A stretch of DNA of 44,064 nucleotides from a virus. Position 1 is the stretch's first letter, and each line of letters starts with the position of its first letter. The stretch lies in the IMG/VR virus record IMGVR_UViG_3300018080_004981, positions 1 to 44,064 of that record, one strand, 5' to 3'. The notes below the pieces were generated by a model. The model saw nothing but the letters and a program-made list of their open reading frames with translations. It was not told the DNA's origin and made no database searches. The position numbers and the translations under genes are program-made. Below, piece after piece: positions 25,201 to 33,773 of this stretch.

Positions 25201-27037
25201 CGGTGCCCCCGTAGTCGTACCCAAATTCGTTGTAGACACCGTTACGCCGCATCACGCAGCCCGAACGTCCAAGCTCGTTATTCGGGGAGTAGATGAGGTC
25301 CTGTAGCGCGCTATCCGCCATGTTGCGCTTACAGGTGTTGCCCCAGTGACGCTTGTCCACAGAGTTCCGGCTGGAGCTGAGAGGGTTGTACCCGAGAACC
25401 CAAGAAGGTCCCGTAGGCTCGTAGTAGTACACCAGGGACGCGATGTGCATGTACTCATCGGTACCGTCGGTGAGAGACGCGAAGATGGTAATCGTGTCCG
25501 AAGCATTCGCCAGAGGCAAAAACTCGTCAGAAGCCACAGCGGAGAACGTGGGGTTGACCCACAGATCGATCCAGTGGACGCCGTCAGCGGCATAGAGCCT
25601 GATAGCCTGCGGAGGGACGGCAACCGAGGTCACCGTGACCGGCTTGCCTCCATCCCAGATGAACGTCCACGGCGCCCCTCCCGTGCACTGCACCTCCAAC
25701 GTCGCGCTGCCGGAGGGGTAGTTGTCGCTCATGTCGACGATCCAACAGCCCGTGACGTTGCGAGAGTGGCCGGAAGGCGAACCAGGGAAGGCCGCCTTCA
25801 TCTCGTGGATCATATCCCCTTCGTCGGTCACCAAGACCTCGTAGAGATACGCCGACTTGTCCGTCGGAGGCGTGATAGTGACAGCCGACGTAGGTTCGAC
25901 GGTAGTCAGCTTCTGCCCGTTCACGTAGTAGGTGTCGCCGCCTACAGCACCTACGACAGTGTAGGTGTCCGGGGTCTGTGTCTCGTCGATACTCACGGAG
26001 AGGAAGTTGGGCTGCGATATCCACGAGATCCCATTACAGTGCATGAGGTTCTGATGCTCATCCAGTAGCGAGAACGACTCCCCGGTGATGTCGTCCAAAG
26101 ACAACGCATGGGGGTTGGTGGGGGATAGAACACCCGTACCAAGCATGTTTCGATGCAGGGAGTCCTCGCCCGTCAGCCTCGGGATGTCCTGGTAGTAGAG
26201 ATTAGAGATCGTGATGGTCTCCGTCATCGGGAACGTACCCGACGTCGGAAGAACCGACGTGGCGACAGAAATCCTGATGTACTCACCTGCACCATCAGGG
26301 ACATCGATGGTCGCGTCAGCGCTGATCGTCTGCGTGGCACCTGCTCCGTTGGAGGTGGTCCACGTGAAGTCATAAGTACTCGGAGCCGTGTAATCGTACT
26401 CAAGCGTGCCATCACCGACCGGGGTGTCCGGAGAGACCGCCAAGACGTCCACACCGAGAATCGTCGTCAAGGCCCGAGGAGTCGCGTACAGGATGTTGTT
26501 GAACTCCAACGGGTGCTGAATACTGCTCGCGGTCAAGTCCGAAGCCGGTCCGTTGGCGGTCACCTTGGCCAGGATCATGCACCTGTCCTGCGCGTCGTTG
26601 GCCAGATTGTCGTCCGTGGCGGCAAGCGCCAAGAACTCCGCCTCGGTGTAAACCCGAAGACGCCAACCCATCTCGGAGAAGATAGGGTAGGTGTGTTGAT
26701 CGCTCTCGTGGGGCTGACTGTGAGTGTTGTTCTCGGTGTAGATGGCCAACACGTAGTTGACCACGCCGCTCGTCTCGTCCGACAACGCGATGTCGAAGTA
26801 ATCGCTGTCGCTCTCCAGGTACTCACCGTTAGGAGCGAAACCCCCAAACTGCGTCACGTCGATGTGCGTGTACGGGCCTGGGCCAAAGGTATTCACCGAC
26901 ACTACACCGCCGTACAGGATGCCCCTGCTTGTCCAGTCCAGGCGATTCCTGAGAATCTCGGCAGCCTTGGTGGTCTCGGTACGACGCAGCGCAATGTGGT
27001 CAACAGTTACGCCATCAGGATAGAGAGAACCCAGCAT
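22295..27037 (-). CDS. Tail fibre/tailspike with right-handed beta-helix
   Basis: 1580 residues, ATG at 27037 with GGAGG 8 bases upstream. N-terminal ~190 residues (repetitive Tyr/Asp/Gly strands) are probably the baseplate-attachment part. A small domain (about 200-258) is shared with the 1200-residue neighbour. The middle (about 270-700) has modules with YYVNGQKL / YYCRGQRI-like hairpins. From about 740 to 1440 there are many rungs of the form (V/I)xxNxIxxxxxx(I/V), for example IRDNTIRIGNN and VSGNTVILNGD, typical of pectate-lyase-like parallel beta-helices. The C-terminal ~140 residues are Tyr/Gly/Phe-rich, likely receptor-binding or trimerisation. It probably recognises or degrades a host surface polysaccharide; catalytic residues cannot be assigned by eye. 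Confidence 0.85.
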   Translation of the reverse strand: MLGSLYPDGVTVDHIALRRTETTKAAEILRNRLDWTSRGILYGGVVSVNTFGPGPYTHIDVTQFGGFAPNGEYLESDSDYFDIALSDETSGVVNYVLAIYTENNTHSQPHESDQHTYPIFSEMGWRLRVYTEAEFLALAATDDNLANDAQDRCMILAKVTANGPASDLTASSIQHPLEFNNILYATPRALTTILGVDVLAVSPDTPVGDGTLEYDYTAPSTYDFTWTTSNGAGATQTISADATIDVPDGAGEYIRISVATSVLPTSGTFPMTETITISNLYYQDIPRLTGEDSLHRNMLGTGVLSPTNPHALSLDDITGESFSLLDEHQNLMHCNGISWISQPNFLSVSIDETQTPDTYTVVGAVGGDTYYVNGQKLTTVEPTSAVTITPPTDKSAYLYEVLVTDEGDMIHEMKAAFPGSPSGHSRNVTGCWIVDMSDNYPSGSATLEVQCTGGAPWTFIWDGGKPVTVTSVAVPPQAIRLYAADGVHWIDLWVNPTFSAVASDEFLPLANASDTITIFASLTDGTDEYMHIASLVYYYEPTGPSWVLGYNPLSSSRNSVDKRHWGNTCKRNMADSALQDLIYSPNNELGRSGCVMRRNGVYNEFGYDYGGTGFGIDINGGAYYCRGQRIVADSVQTVSALPSTSQFVWADMEGNYHVLDITGGYGGDVSAAMRYVLGLTENIPNVSDTYHFSGPGDPPERGVLLYYLATDSTDITRIVDFTQNVNHVTDPWSVASRIATSVAHHGQAAYDNLFAAFEYARHAMSGTENLGAHWINIIGSVTIDFPVWQPQYVNVRGVKGLSVSPVGAVVQCNVAADYNWHVQQGCVVEGVNIVNNDATSITFAAGSLTTIRDCYHFSTGAPFVAWELLVIGETSVNNVTIENNVSIGCPFIFGAGLKADGMTSWSVRNNRIYSVPSIYPIAISLFDVADLHLEGNYIEVPDTNDSAIGAGILVQNTSSSSIDTRDIYIRDNTIRIGNNGAQLNSPTGIIVDQLFSVHIEGNNVDRHSGSSTQIITGVLLLDGGGISVTGNAFSYLGGGVLLEGACYGVEISRNTMTYLYHLGVRANINSFPVLNTAGVLKIDGNFMTAFVKGTSSGHYLSSELTGVIVECDLTVTEPDLSMISVSENLMGGLSSEGSVRGIRITLDHTSSGGDHTRGLTVDANILYGLRSSGNSTRGIYISGTSYVVGTQGIQGATINDNVVILPGMSTTSFRVAGIDVDHALADSAVSGNTVILNGDNSSNGAALYMGSTSSSDRVPINCTVSGNVLSGLRAGFFGKIANQVSVNNNYIYGNGTGIYAATSTPLSLISDNVVVAAAYNGNPYSSLGGGSGSHCVVYGDDCAGVSLSGNKMLLQPIFNGSTLDVPAGSACIKARDCANVTIDGCLLTTRAGPGGGVQTVAGTNGSSTYGYLCYLRMPTSYPSQYSIKGCVFDDTDSVFTGVPTPLHALYILPASGWDAANGEYPLVHVEGNTFYTTCTSTSAFNWEGNSGAVSANHPYVMHVQSLLNTGGAGRLPEFFFNGNAIHVVASVSLLSDTPKVYLAKSGGWPSNYYGGCFYETLTFTNFTSYNGGTPPIYTWV

Positions 27038-27057
27038 GTATCAGCCTCCTGCTACAT

Positions 27058-27091
27058 GCCCGTCGGTATCGAGGAGATGTGACCGACGGGC
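27058..27091. promoter_or_regulatory. Perfect 9-bp stem-loop before the fibre gene
   Basis: GCCCGTCGG, 16-base loop, CCGACGGGC. It sits between the stop of the small membrane protein gene (27121) and the ATG of the fibre gene (27037). No T-run follows on either strand, so classic termination is unlikely. On the transcript it would lie just 5' of the fibre ribosome binding site, and its loop includes a CTCC run that could pair with GGAGG. Translation control, RNA processing or transcript stability are all possible. Confidence 0.55.
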
Positions 27092-27120
27092 CTCGGAACA
27101 CGTTTCCGGTTCCACCCACT

Positions 27121-27306
27121 CTACCATCTCGGAGGTGGGGATTCTAAACCCAAGGAACCTCCAAGAAGAAACCCTGCCAAACAGAGAATCCCTACGAAAA
27201 AGGACACAAGCAGGAACGCCAAGGAGACGTCCTCAGCGAAAGAATAATACGGCAATTTCGAACCCTTAGGTGCTATAGGAGTAACCCCCACGACGCCCCT
27301 ACACAT
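27121..27306 (-). CDS. Small single-pass membrane protein
   Basis: 61 residues if it starts at the ATG 27306 (8-bp overlap with the upstream gene); a GTG at 27291 preceded by AGGGG is an alternative. One hydrophobic segment (about residues 28-50, FLLVSFFVGILCLAGFLLGG) would span the membrane. The C-terminus is short with three prolines. Size and topology fit a holin, pinholin or spanin-like protein as well as an unrelated membrane peptide; there is no lysis gene beside it. The hydrophobic stretch is far too ordered to be a shadow frame. Confidence 0.55.
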   Translation of the reverse strand: MCRGVVGVTPIAPKGSKLPYYSFAEDVSLAFLLVSFFVGILCLAGFLLGGSLGLESPPPRW

Positions 27307-30300
27307 TCGTCAAGCCGGGAACATACGCCCCCGGACCGAAGAGATGCAGACCCTTGAGCAACACGGAGTGCATCCTGAAATCCCTCAGGTCTCGAACACC
27401 GCTCACCGACAACCGTAGCTGATGGATGACGTGGCCACCTGCGGGCTGGGTCACGTCGACGTTCTCGTTGCGCTCGATCTCTACCCAGGAAGCGGCCAAG
27501 CACGCCGAAGAGTCTACCCCGGAACGATGCTCGAACTTGATGGTCAGCTCGTTCTGGACGTACATCCTGGCTTCCTGATGAGTCAGGAAGTACTGAGCAC
27601 CCTCCAGGTACTGCGAGGAGTCCATGCTGACCGTAAAGGGATCAACGAACCGCCAGTTGGCCGGAGAGATTTCCCGACGCTCCTCGGGACCTTCGAAGTA
27701 GAGAGAAGCCTGCGCCTGGTCCATGTTCGAACGCCGGTCGAGTGCAGCACGCCGAGTCTCCCTGTTGAAGTACACCGGGACAGTGGCCTCTCGGGTGAGA
27801 ACGTTGTGCTCCATCCGGTTCCACAAGAGGTAGTCTGCAAGCCACATGTAGTCCTGGTAGGGACTTCCTAGATCGAGAAGAGGTGTCGTGAGCTGGTAAA
27901 CCGGATTGTAGTTCATCGTGTAAGACGACGACGGCTTGTAGTCGGCGGGGTTGATGAACTGGATCTGGTTGGACGAGTTGAACTGCCAGAGATCGTTCGG
28001 TACGGAGATGCCGTCTTCGAACAAGATCGCAGCTACCTGGTCCATGTCAGACTCGTAGAGAAGTGAAGCCGTGTAAGGTGCACCCGCACTGAACGTCAAC
28101 TGCTCCCCTTTTACCGGCAGCAACGACGGAGACAAGAAGGAGTACCGGAACGGCGTCGTAGGGACGATATCCAGGTTGACCAAAGTGGCAACGGAGAAGT
28201 CGGCCTCACCGATAGAGCCGTGCACGTTCACCGGCACTCCGTTAGAGTCGAACTCCGTCACATCGAAGATATCGAGTGACGAATGCGCCGGCATGATGTC
28301 GCGCGTACGACCCTGCTGCACGGTGTTGTCGGTAATGGCGATGGTCTTGGAGGTAGTAACCGCTGGGGGACTGCCGGTGGGCAGCGGCAATAGCGAGTAC
28401 ACCACGTCTACCTCGATCTCAGAGCCATCGGGAGCCACCAAGATGTAGCTTCCATCACTGGGGATGGACACCCACCCGGCCCCTGGAGTCCACGACGTGC
28501 CGTAAGGAGTCCACCGGAACCGACGAAGGTCACCCACAGAGTTGTACTCGTACTCGAACGCTCCGTTCCCGGCTGGCGTGTCATCAGAGAGACGAATGAT
28601 CTGGGCACCCGCGAACACCCTCTCGCGGCTCGCCTCCTTGAAGTGCAGACCGAGGTACTTCTGCGTCGTCGTCCGTAGTTCTTCCGGAGACCACGAGAAG
28701 ACCAGCTCACCGAAGAACTGTCGGTGCCGATACCGGGGGACGGTGACCTCCCCGAGAGCCCTGGAAGTGATGTACTCGATGTCGATCCGAGGATCATCCA
28801 CCGAGACCTCCATCCCTGGAGTTGCCTGAGCCATCTCCACGGACACCAGAACCTCGTTCGGGATCAATCCAGCGGGAATGATCTGCTCTACTTCCACGTA
28901 GGTAGCCTTTTCGATCCCCGTACCGCCAGCATCGGTGGCCACTGGAGTCAATGTGCCTGAACGCCACGTAGCTCCACCGTCGAAGCTGAAGCTCAGAACA
29001 GCCTGAACAGCGGTGGCGTTGTGGGACAAAATCCACGCGGAGAACTTGGCCTTGAAGCCCTCGTAGTCGTAGAGGAGACCGGAGTTCTTCTGCGGGGACA
29101 ACCCTCCGCGCTCCACCATAGGAGCCGGATACTGAAGGGCGCGACCCCTGAAGTTCACGTAGTCCCCGGCAGCGTCACGGTAGACGTACCTGAAAGCCGG
29201 ACACGGGGCCAACGGATGTGTCCTGCCCCGTATCACACGAGAAGGTTCGATCCTGGAAGTTGCTCCCGCACCCCATCCGGTGAGGTACCACGCATCCGGT
29301 GTTTCAGGATCTCCTACCGACGTGTCATCGAAGATATCAACAAGACCTGCCGTGACAACCGCCGGTAGCGCAGAGGTGTCCACAGTCACCCAGGTCCCCT
29401 TCGTCGACGACAGCTGATGTGCTTTCTTGCTGTAGTTGGTCGAGAAAGCGTAGATGAAGCTGACCGTAGAGGACCCGTAGGTGGGGAGATCATCCAGGAA
29501 CACGTGCACCGTCAGGGTATGCCCCAGGGCGTCCGTCAGCGTGTAGGTGCCGTCTTCGGTGATCGTCACCCATCCGAGACCGGGTGCCCACGTACCACCT
29601 GGAGAACCCCATCTCAATCGTTGCACCGGGGGTGTGACGGTCCCGTCGTAGTAGTACTCCAAGGTGGAATCCGTATCGACCCGGATAGCACCCATGATGT
29701 TACGAAAGGTCACCCCCGCTAGCGTACCCGTAGGCGCAAATACGATGTCACCCGGCTCCACGCCGAAGATCTCGACCGCCGCGTTCAGAGGTCCCGGCTC
29801 GACGCAGACCCAAGGCTTCGTGAACCCGTACGCAAACAGGACCTTGGAGTTGTAGGACGAGAAGATGGTCAAGCCCGCAGCGGCGTTCACAAACGCCACT
29901 ACTTGCGCCACAGACGGAGTAGGGTAGCCGGGGATGGTGCTGAGATCGACCGTAAGGGTACCATTCCCCCAGTTGAGGTAGAGATAACGAGTGGTCGCGT
30001 TCAAGACGAAAGGACCCGCTCGTCCGAGAATAGAAGGCGGATTGGTCTCCACCGGTCCAGGGAGGAACATCTCCCCGTCAACGGCTTTCACCGGAAGACC
30101 AGGGGTGAACAACGTGCCCCACCGAAGCTCCTGCGTGACAGGGTTGTACTGGAGCGCCATGGAAGGCGCACCGCCGGAAACGTCAGCCTCGGGCGTGCCG
30201 AGAACCACCCCAGGAACGCCAGCACCGCTGTACTGCGAGTACGCCGACCTCTCCAGGAATCGATGATTATCGAGCATCGACTGGTCTAGCACCCAGTTCG

Positions 30301-30901
30301 GCCCCCAGAACCGACGAGTGTATCCGAACGGAGGGATCTGAGTGAACGCGGCTACAGAGGTCTCCAAGCCGCGCACTTTTCCGCCATAGTTTCGATACGC
30401 ATTATGCATCTCGTGCACTACGTACCGATACGTATCGAGGTCCTGACCCAAGTCGTTGTAGACCCCGATATTCTTCCCGAAACGATCCTCGATACCGTTA
30501 ATGGTAACCGTCTCGATGGACAGGTCGTCCTTGGCTTCTTGCCAGTCGTCGTCCATCCCCTCGAAGACCTCAGCATAAGCGACATGCCAGATCGCACTCT
30601 CGCGAACGGTGACCCAACTCGGGAGACGACGACCGTTAGCGAGATTCACGAGCAGGAACTCGTTCTCCCCCAGGTTGAGGTGGCGACTGAAAACCACGTT
30701 CCCTTGGCTGTCAGAGGTGACGTGTCCGGAGAAAAACTCGTTGATGTAGAGCCCGAACTGCGTGTTCGGATACGCCGTACGGAGACGAATATCCGTGTTC
30801 CCGTGCCGGTAGGGAATGATGGTACCCTTGGCCTCGTAGAAGGGACCATCGATGACAGCCTTGACCAGCTCAGCGTACCTGTTCACACCTTCGAGAGCCA
30901 T
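27299..30901 (-). CDS. Large tail/baseplate structural protein
   Basis: 1200 residues, ATG at 30901 with GGAGG upstream. N-terminal ~200 residues with strands and a VVHEMHNAYRNYGG helix; then beta-rich modules. Two copies of a ~65-residue domain at about 405-470 and 768-838 share LEYYYDG.../FEYEYNS..., then RLRWG/RFRWT and GWVTITEDGTY / GWVSIPSDGSY. A jelly-roll-like segment near 638-700 begins with SFSFDGGATWR. There is no enzyme motif. It lies between baseplate J-type genes and the fibre gene, so it may be a fibre-attachment or tail-tip protein (inference). Confidence 0.8.
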   Translation of the reverse strand: MALEGVNRYAELVKAVIDGPFYEAKGTIIPYRHGNTDIRLRTAYPNTQFGLYINEFFSGHVTSDSQGNVVFSRHLNLGENEFLLVNLANGRRLPSWVTVRESAIWHVAYAEVFEGMDDDWQEAKDDLSIETVTINGIEDRFGKNIGVYNDLGQDLDTYRYVVHEMHNAYRNYGGKVRGLETSVAAFTQIPPFGYTRRFWGPNWVLDQSMLDNHRFLERSAYSQYSGAGVPGVVLGTPEADVSGGAPSMALQYNPVTQELRWGTLFTPGLPVKAVDGEMFLPGPVETNPPSILGRAGPFVLNATTRYLYLNWGNGTLTVDLSTIPGYPTPSVAQVVAFVNAAAGLTIFSSYNSKVLFAYGFTKPWVCVEPGPLNAAVEIFGVEPGDIVFAPTGTLAGVTFRNIMGAIRVDTDSTLEYYYDGTVTPPVQRLRWGSPGGTWAPGLGWVTITEDGTYTLTDALGHTLTVHVFLDDLPTYGSSTVSFIYAFSTNYSKKAHQLSSTKGTWVTVDTSALPAVVTAGLVDIFDDTSVGDPETPDAWYLTGWGAGATSRIEPSRVIRGRTHPLAPCPAFRYVYRDAAGDYVNFRGRALQYPAPMVERGGLSPQKNSGLLYDYEGFKAKFSAWILSHNATAVQAVLSFSFDGGATWRSGTLTPVATDAGGTGIEKATYVEVEQIIPAGLIPNEVLVSVEMAQATPGMEVSVDDPRIDIEYITSRALGEVTVPRYRHRQFFGELVFSWSPEELRTTTQKYLGLHFKEASRERVFAGAQIIRLSDDTPAGNGAFEYEYNSVGDLRRFRWTPYGTSWTPGAGWVSIPSDGSYILVAPDGSEIEVDVVYSLLPLPTGSPPAVTTSKTIAITDNTVQQGRTRDIMPAHSSLDIFDVTEFDSNGVPVNVHGSIGEADFSVATLVNLDIVPTTPFRYSFLSPSLLPVKGEQLTFSAGAPYTASLLYESDMDQVAAILFEDGISVPNDLWQFNSSNQIQFINPADYKPSSSYTMNYNPVYQLTTPLLDLGSPYQDYMWLADYLLWNRMEHNVLTREATVPVYFNRETRRAALDRRSNMDQAQASLYFEGPEERREISPANWRFVDPFTVSMDSSQYLEGAQYFLTHQEARMYVQNELTIKFEHRSGVDSSACLAASWVEIERNENVDVTQPAGGHVIHQLRLSVSGVRDLRDFRMHSVLLKGLHLFGPGAYVPGLTNV

Positions 30902-30903
30902 CT

Positions 30904-31905
30904 CTAGTATCCTCCACCGAGACCCTTCGACGCATCACTGGGAGTGACGAGCTGGGTATCGTTCACGATGTCCATCTCTACCCCGGATTGAGCGCTGTTG
31001 ATCGATCTCAAGCCGTCCACATAGTAGTACCTGTACGAATCCCTGGAGGTGGCCTTGTCGTTACCCACAACGGAGACGTCCACCTCCCCCTCGTAGGCCG
31101 CCGACTGCCACGCATCGTCCCGGCTCGCCGGCACCAGACCGCGTACTCGTTTATCGGAGACCACCACAGTGTCATGCACAGGCTGGTTCTGAAAAACCGC
31201 GAACGGTCTGTAGTAGAACCACTCCACACGAGCCACGTCGACGTCGTAAGAAGCTGACCCGTTGAAAGAGTAGATGACGAAATGCGCTGGGTTAACGATG
31301 TACCTCACAGAGCGCATCACTACCGAACCGTTCGCGATGAAGTACACGTCGGTTCCCCAACGCAGTATCTTGAACATCGAGAGACCGGTCGTCCAGGGAA
31401 GCTCGATCTTCAACAGATCTACCGGAGAGCCTCCGACGTAGACTCCACATTCCAGACGAAGGTTCCCTTCATCTGAGAGATAGACAACCATGGCCGCGAA
31501 GTTAGAAGAGTCCACAAACAGGTTGAGGGCAAACAGAGCGACATTGCTCGAAGGGTTCGCAGTCGGAGCAGACAAGGACATACGGACTTCACCTTGGGTA
31601 TCGCCCCACTGCTTCACCGACTGAACACCAGCGATGCTTGCCGGAGTAGTTCCGGTGGACATCTGCAAGTGATCGGCCCCTACCGTGATCGAACCGCTCC
31701 CCGTCGAAGCGTCCGTCCACTTGAGGGGGTCAAGAACCGCTCCAGTGAAGTAGTCATCCCACTGACGAGGATCGAACCCCTCACCGAGGATGACGAAGCG
31801 GTTACCTCCCGGAGCAGGGCCTTCGAGAGGGTCCACCGAGTGAACCACGGCCTGCGGGCCGTACAGGACCCCGCTACCGTACTTGAATAGCTGATAGTAG
31901 CCCAT
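30904..31905 (-). CDS. Tail structural protein with IPT/TIG-like and lectin-like domains
   Basis: 333 residues; the ATG overlaps the baseplate J gene stop by one base (TAATG). After a short N-terminal strand (YYQLFKYGSG) comes a DPLEGPAPGGNRFVILGEGF motif (about 24-44), typical of the first strands of IPT/TIG Ig-like domains. A concanavalin/LamG-like jelly roll follows (about 55-235). The last part (about 240-310) has VVSDKRVRGLVPA and VDVSVVGNDKA, which look like the remaining strands of the IPT fold. So the lectin-like domain appears inserted in an Ig-like domain. Likely decorates the baseplate or binds sugars. Confidence 0.7.
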   Translation of the reverse strand: MGYYQLFKYGSGVLYGPQAVVHSVDPLEGPAPGGNRFVILGEGFDPRQWDDYFTGAVLDPLKWTDASTGSGSITVGADHLQMSTGTTPASIAGVQSVKQWGDTQGEVRMSLSAPTANPSSNVALFALNLFVDSSNFAAMVVYLSDEGNLRLECGVYVGGSPVDLLKIELPWTTGLSMFKILRWGTDVYFIANGSVVMRSVRYIVNPAHFVIYSFNGSASYDVDVARVEWFYYRPFAVFQNQPVHDTVVVSDKRVRGLVPASRDDAWQSAAYEGEVDVSVVGNDKATSRDSYRYYYVDGLRSINSAQSGVEMDIVNDTQLVTPSDASKGLGGGY

Positions 31906-33335
31906 TACGACACCAAGCTGACCACGAGGTCTGCGTCCTCGATGAAAGCGTGTTCGTATGGTCCGATTTCGATGTCCGACACCCCCGTACCGTCTTTCTC
32001 AGCCAAGGTCACGTAGACCCAGTTGTCCACACCGAAGATCTCAGCCACCTGAGCATCGATATCAAACTCCTCCAGATTCTCCCCAAGCTTCAACCCGTTG
32101 ATGTAGCTGATGACGCGCTCCCTGACCAAGTTGAGGACCGTAGTCGGGTTACCCGACTTCACCTTCAGTTCCGCCTCGATCTCCACCAGCTTCGGCTGCG
32201 CCCACCGGAACAAGACGTCGGAGCCCATCACGAAGTACTCGGGCTGCGTGTAGTAAGAAGTGACGATGGTGATCATCGAGTTGTAGTTGTAGACAATCCG
32301 CAACGGGTCCCCGAGAGCAGGTGCCGTCCCTCCAAGGATGAACCGGATACCGTCCTGACCCCGGTCGCTGTAGGCGTAGATCCCTTCCCCGGTGACGACT
32401 TCGTAGTCAGTCCCTTCGGTATACACGGTCACGCCGCTCGAAACCGTCAAGACCGACATCAACGGTTGCTTGGGAACCGGTATCAGCTCCCCCAGACCGG
32501 GATAGGTAGTGTCGAACGTGTCGTTGAGGGGAGCCTCTGCCATCAGCCAGACGTCGACTGCCCCGGCGTCGTCGGTATGCCGGGTCAGGTTGACGTCATT
32601 GCCGTACACAACATACACATCCTCGATATTGTTAAAGTTGTCCAACCCAAAAAGCGACAAACCCGCCGGAGTCGACCCCTGATTCCCCCGCACTTGCATC
32701 AAGTAGCGCTCAGCAAGATCGCTATTGGTTTCTCGACCAAGACCACTGGTGGTGGCTTCCTTATTCGTCACGTACTCGAACGAAGAAAACGCACGGCGAA
32801 ATTGAACAATCGTGTTCGCCCCCACCATCGAAGCTTCTCCGGCGAGAACACTCGCCACCGCAACATCAATTTCGTACCTCTCGGTCGCGGCGTTGTAATA
32901 GCTAGACGAGGGGACAGTCAGAGGACCGTACATCACCGCTGACTCAATCGTCCTGAAGTTGATGACGTTCCCCGTCTGAGGGTTTGCTGTCGTAGCCAAA
33001 GGGAAATTGACGGGTATATGGATATCAGTCGTCGGAGGCTGAAGTCGGGAAAACGTCACTGTGGTCACTGCCGGAGAACCAGACCAGCGGATCATCCCTT
33101 CGTTGAACACAAACGCGTCCAGATCATCCGGGTTGAAGCGCTCCGCGTACCTCATGCTCATCAGCTGGCTGAGATAGACGGTGTTGTCGTGCATGTCCTT
33201 CATCACCGACGCCGGAGGGGTGACGAAGAGGTCCTTGACCGGACCTATCGAAGTGTCGAGGTTACCATCCCTCGCTGCCGCTGCATCGGAGATCTCACCT
33301 TCGAACTGAGCTACTGTTTTTCGTTGAATAACCAT
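31905..33335 (-). CDS. Baseplate J-like (gp6-type) wedge protein
   Basis: 476 residues. Centre of the chain has the features of the baseplate J family: AERYEIDVAVASVLAGEASMVGANTI-type strands leading to TNKEATTSGLGRETNSDLAERYLMQ (about 190-220), the usual TNxxATxGGxDxEsdeelreR signature in divergent form. The C-terminal third alternates strands and helices. It should form the wedge ring around the hub with the gp25-like protein encoded 3 bp upstream. Strong support for a contractile tail. Confidence 0.8.
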   Translation of the reverse strand: MVIQRKTVAQFEGEISDAAAARDGNLDTSIGPVKDLFVTPPASVMKDMHDNTVYLSQLMSMRYAERFNPDDLDAFVFNEGMIRWSGSPAVTTVTFSRLQPPTTDIHIPVNFPLATTANPQTGNVINFRTIESAVMYGPLTVPSSSYYNAATERYEIDVAVASVLAGEASMVGANTIVQFRRAFSSFEYVTNKEATTSGLGRETNSDLAERYLMQVRGNQGSTPAGLSLFGLDNFNNIEDVYVVYGNDVNLTRHTDDAGAVDVWLMAEAPLNDTFDTTYPGLGELIPVPKQPLMSVLTVSSGVTVYTEGTDYEVVTGEGIYAYSDRGQDGIRFILGGTAPALGDPLRIVYNYNSMITIVTSYYTQPEYFVMGSDVLFRWAQPKLVEIEAELKVKSGNPTTVLNLVRERVISYINGLKLGENLEEFDIDAQVAEIFGVDNWVYVTLAEKDGTGVSDIEIGPYEHAFIEDADLVVSLVS

Positions 33336-33338
33336 GAT

Positions 33339-33773
33339 CTACCTCGTAGTACCCCCCAAAGAAAAATTAGGAAGATTACCCAACGTGTAAAAATCTACAC
33401 GCCAACGGAAATTGCGAGGATCAGTCTCATCGCCCCACACCTGTATAGGCGAGAATGAATCCAGCAGCTCTCTGTAGGTACGCCGACTATACTGTTTGTG
33501 GCGCTGAGTCCACTGATACCGATTCAGGGAGTTCCTAAGGAGAGTCTGGAACTGGAACAACGCAGGCATGCTCCAACCCAGCTCGGGCTCCCCATCTACG
33601 GCCCTCCCGACGACACGATTGAGCCCGGCACCGATCCCATCAGCGCGCACCCCCGTAGTGAGCACCATCCGACATTCCTGGCGTAGCTTCTCCTCGCCCG
33701 TGATAGTCTCGTACCCGTTGTTATCGTGGTACCGAACGATGTCACCATTTTCGATTTTCAGAGTCCAACTCAT
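33339..33773 (-). CDS. gp25-like baseplate wedge protein
   Basis: 144 residues. The ATG at 33773 overlaps the upstream stop (TGATG); a GTG one codon earlier is less likely. The middle segment EEKLRQECRMVLTTGVRADGI... (about 26-50) recalls the gp25/IraD family pattern, in which a helix is followed by LTTxxGER-like residues. Together with the adjacent baseplate J gene the assignment is reasonable, but the match is not strong. In contractile systems this protein nucleates the sheath. Confidence 0.55.
   Translation of the reverse strand: MSWTLKIENGDIVRYHDNNGYETITGEEKLRQECRMVLTTGVRADGIGAGLNRVVGRAVDGEPELGWSMPALFQFQTLLRNSLNRYQWTQRHKQYSRRTYRELLDSFSPIQVWGDETDPRNFRWRVDFYTLGNLPNFSLGGTTR

Noticed and set aside
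24092-25306. 404-residue ORF on the plus strand
   Set aside because: Antisense to the fibre gene, Asp/Arg/Val-rich shadow with no domain pattern.
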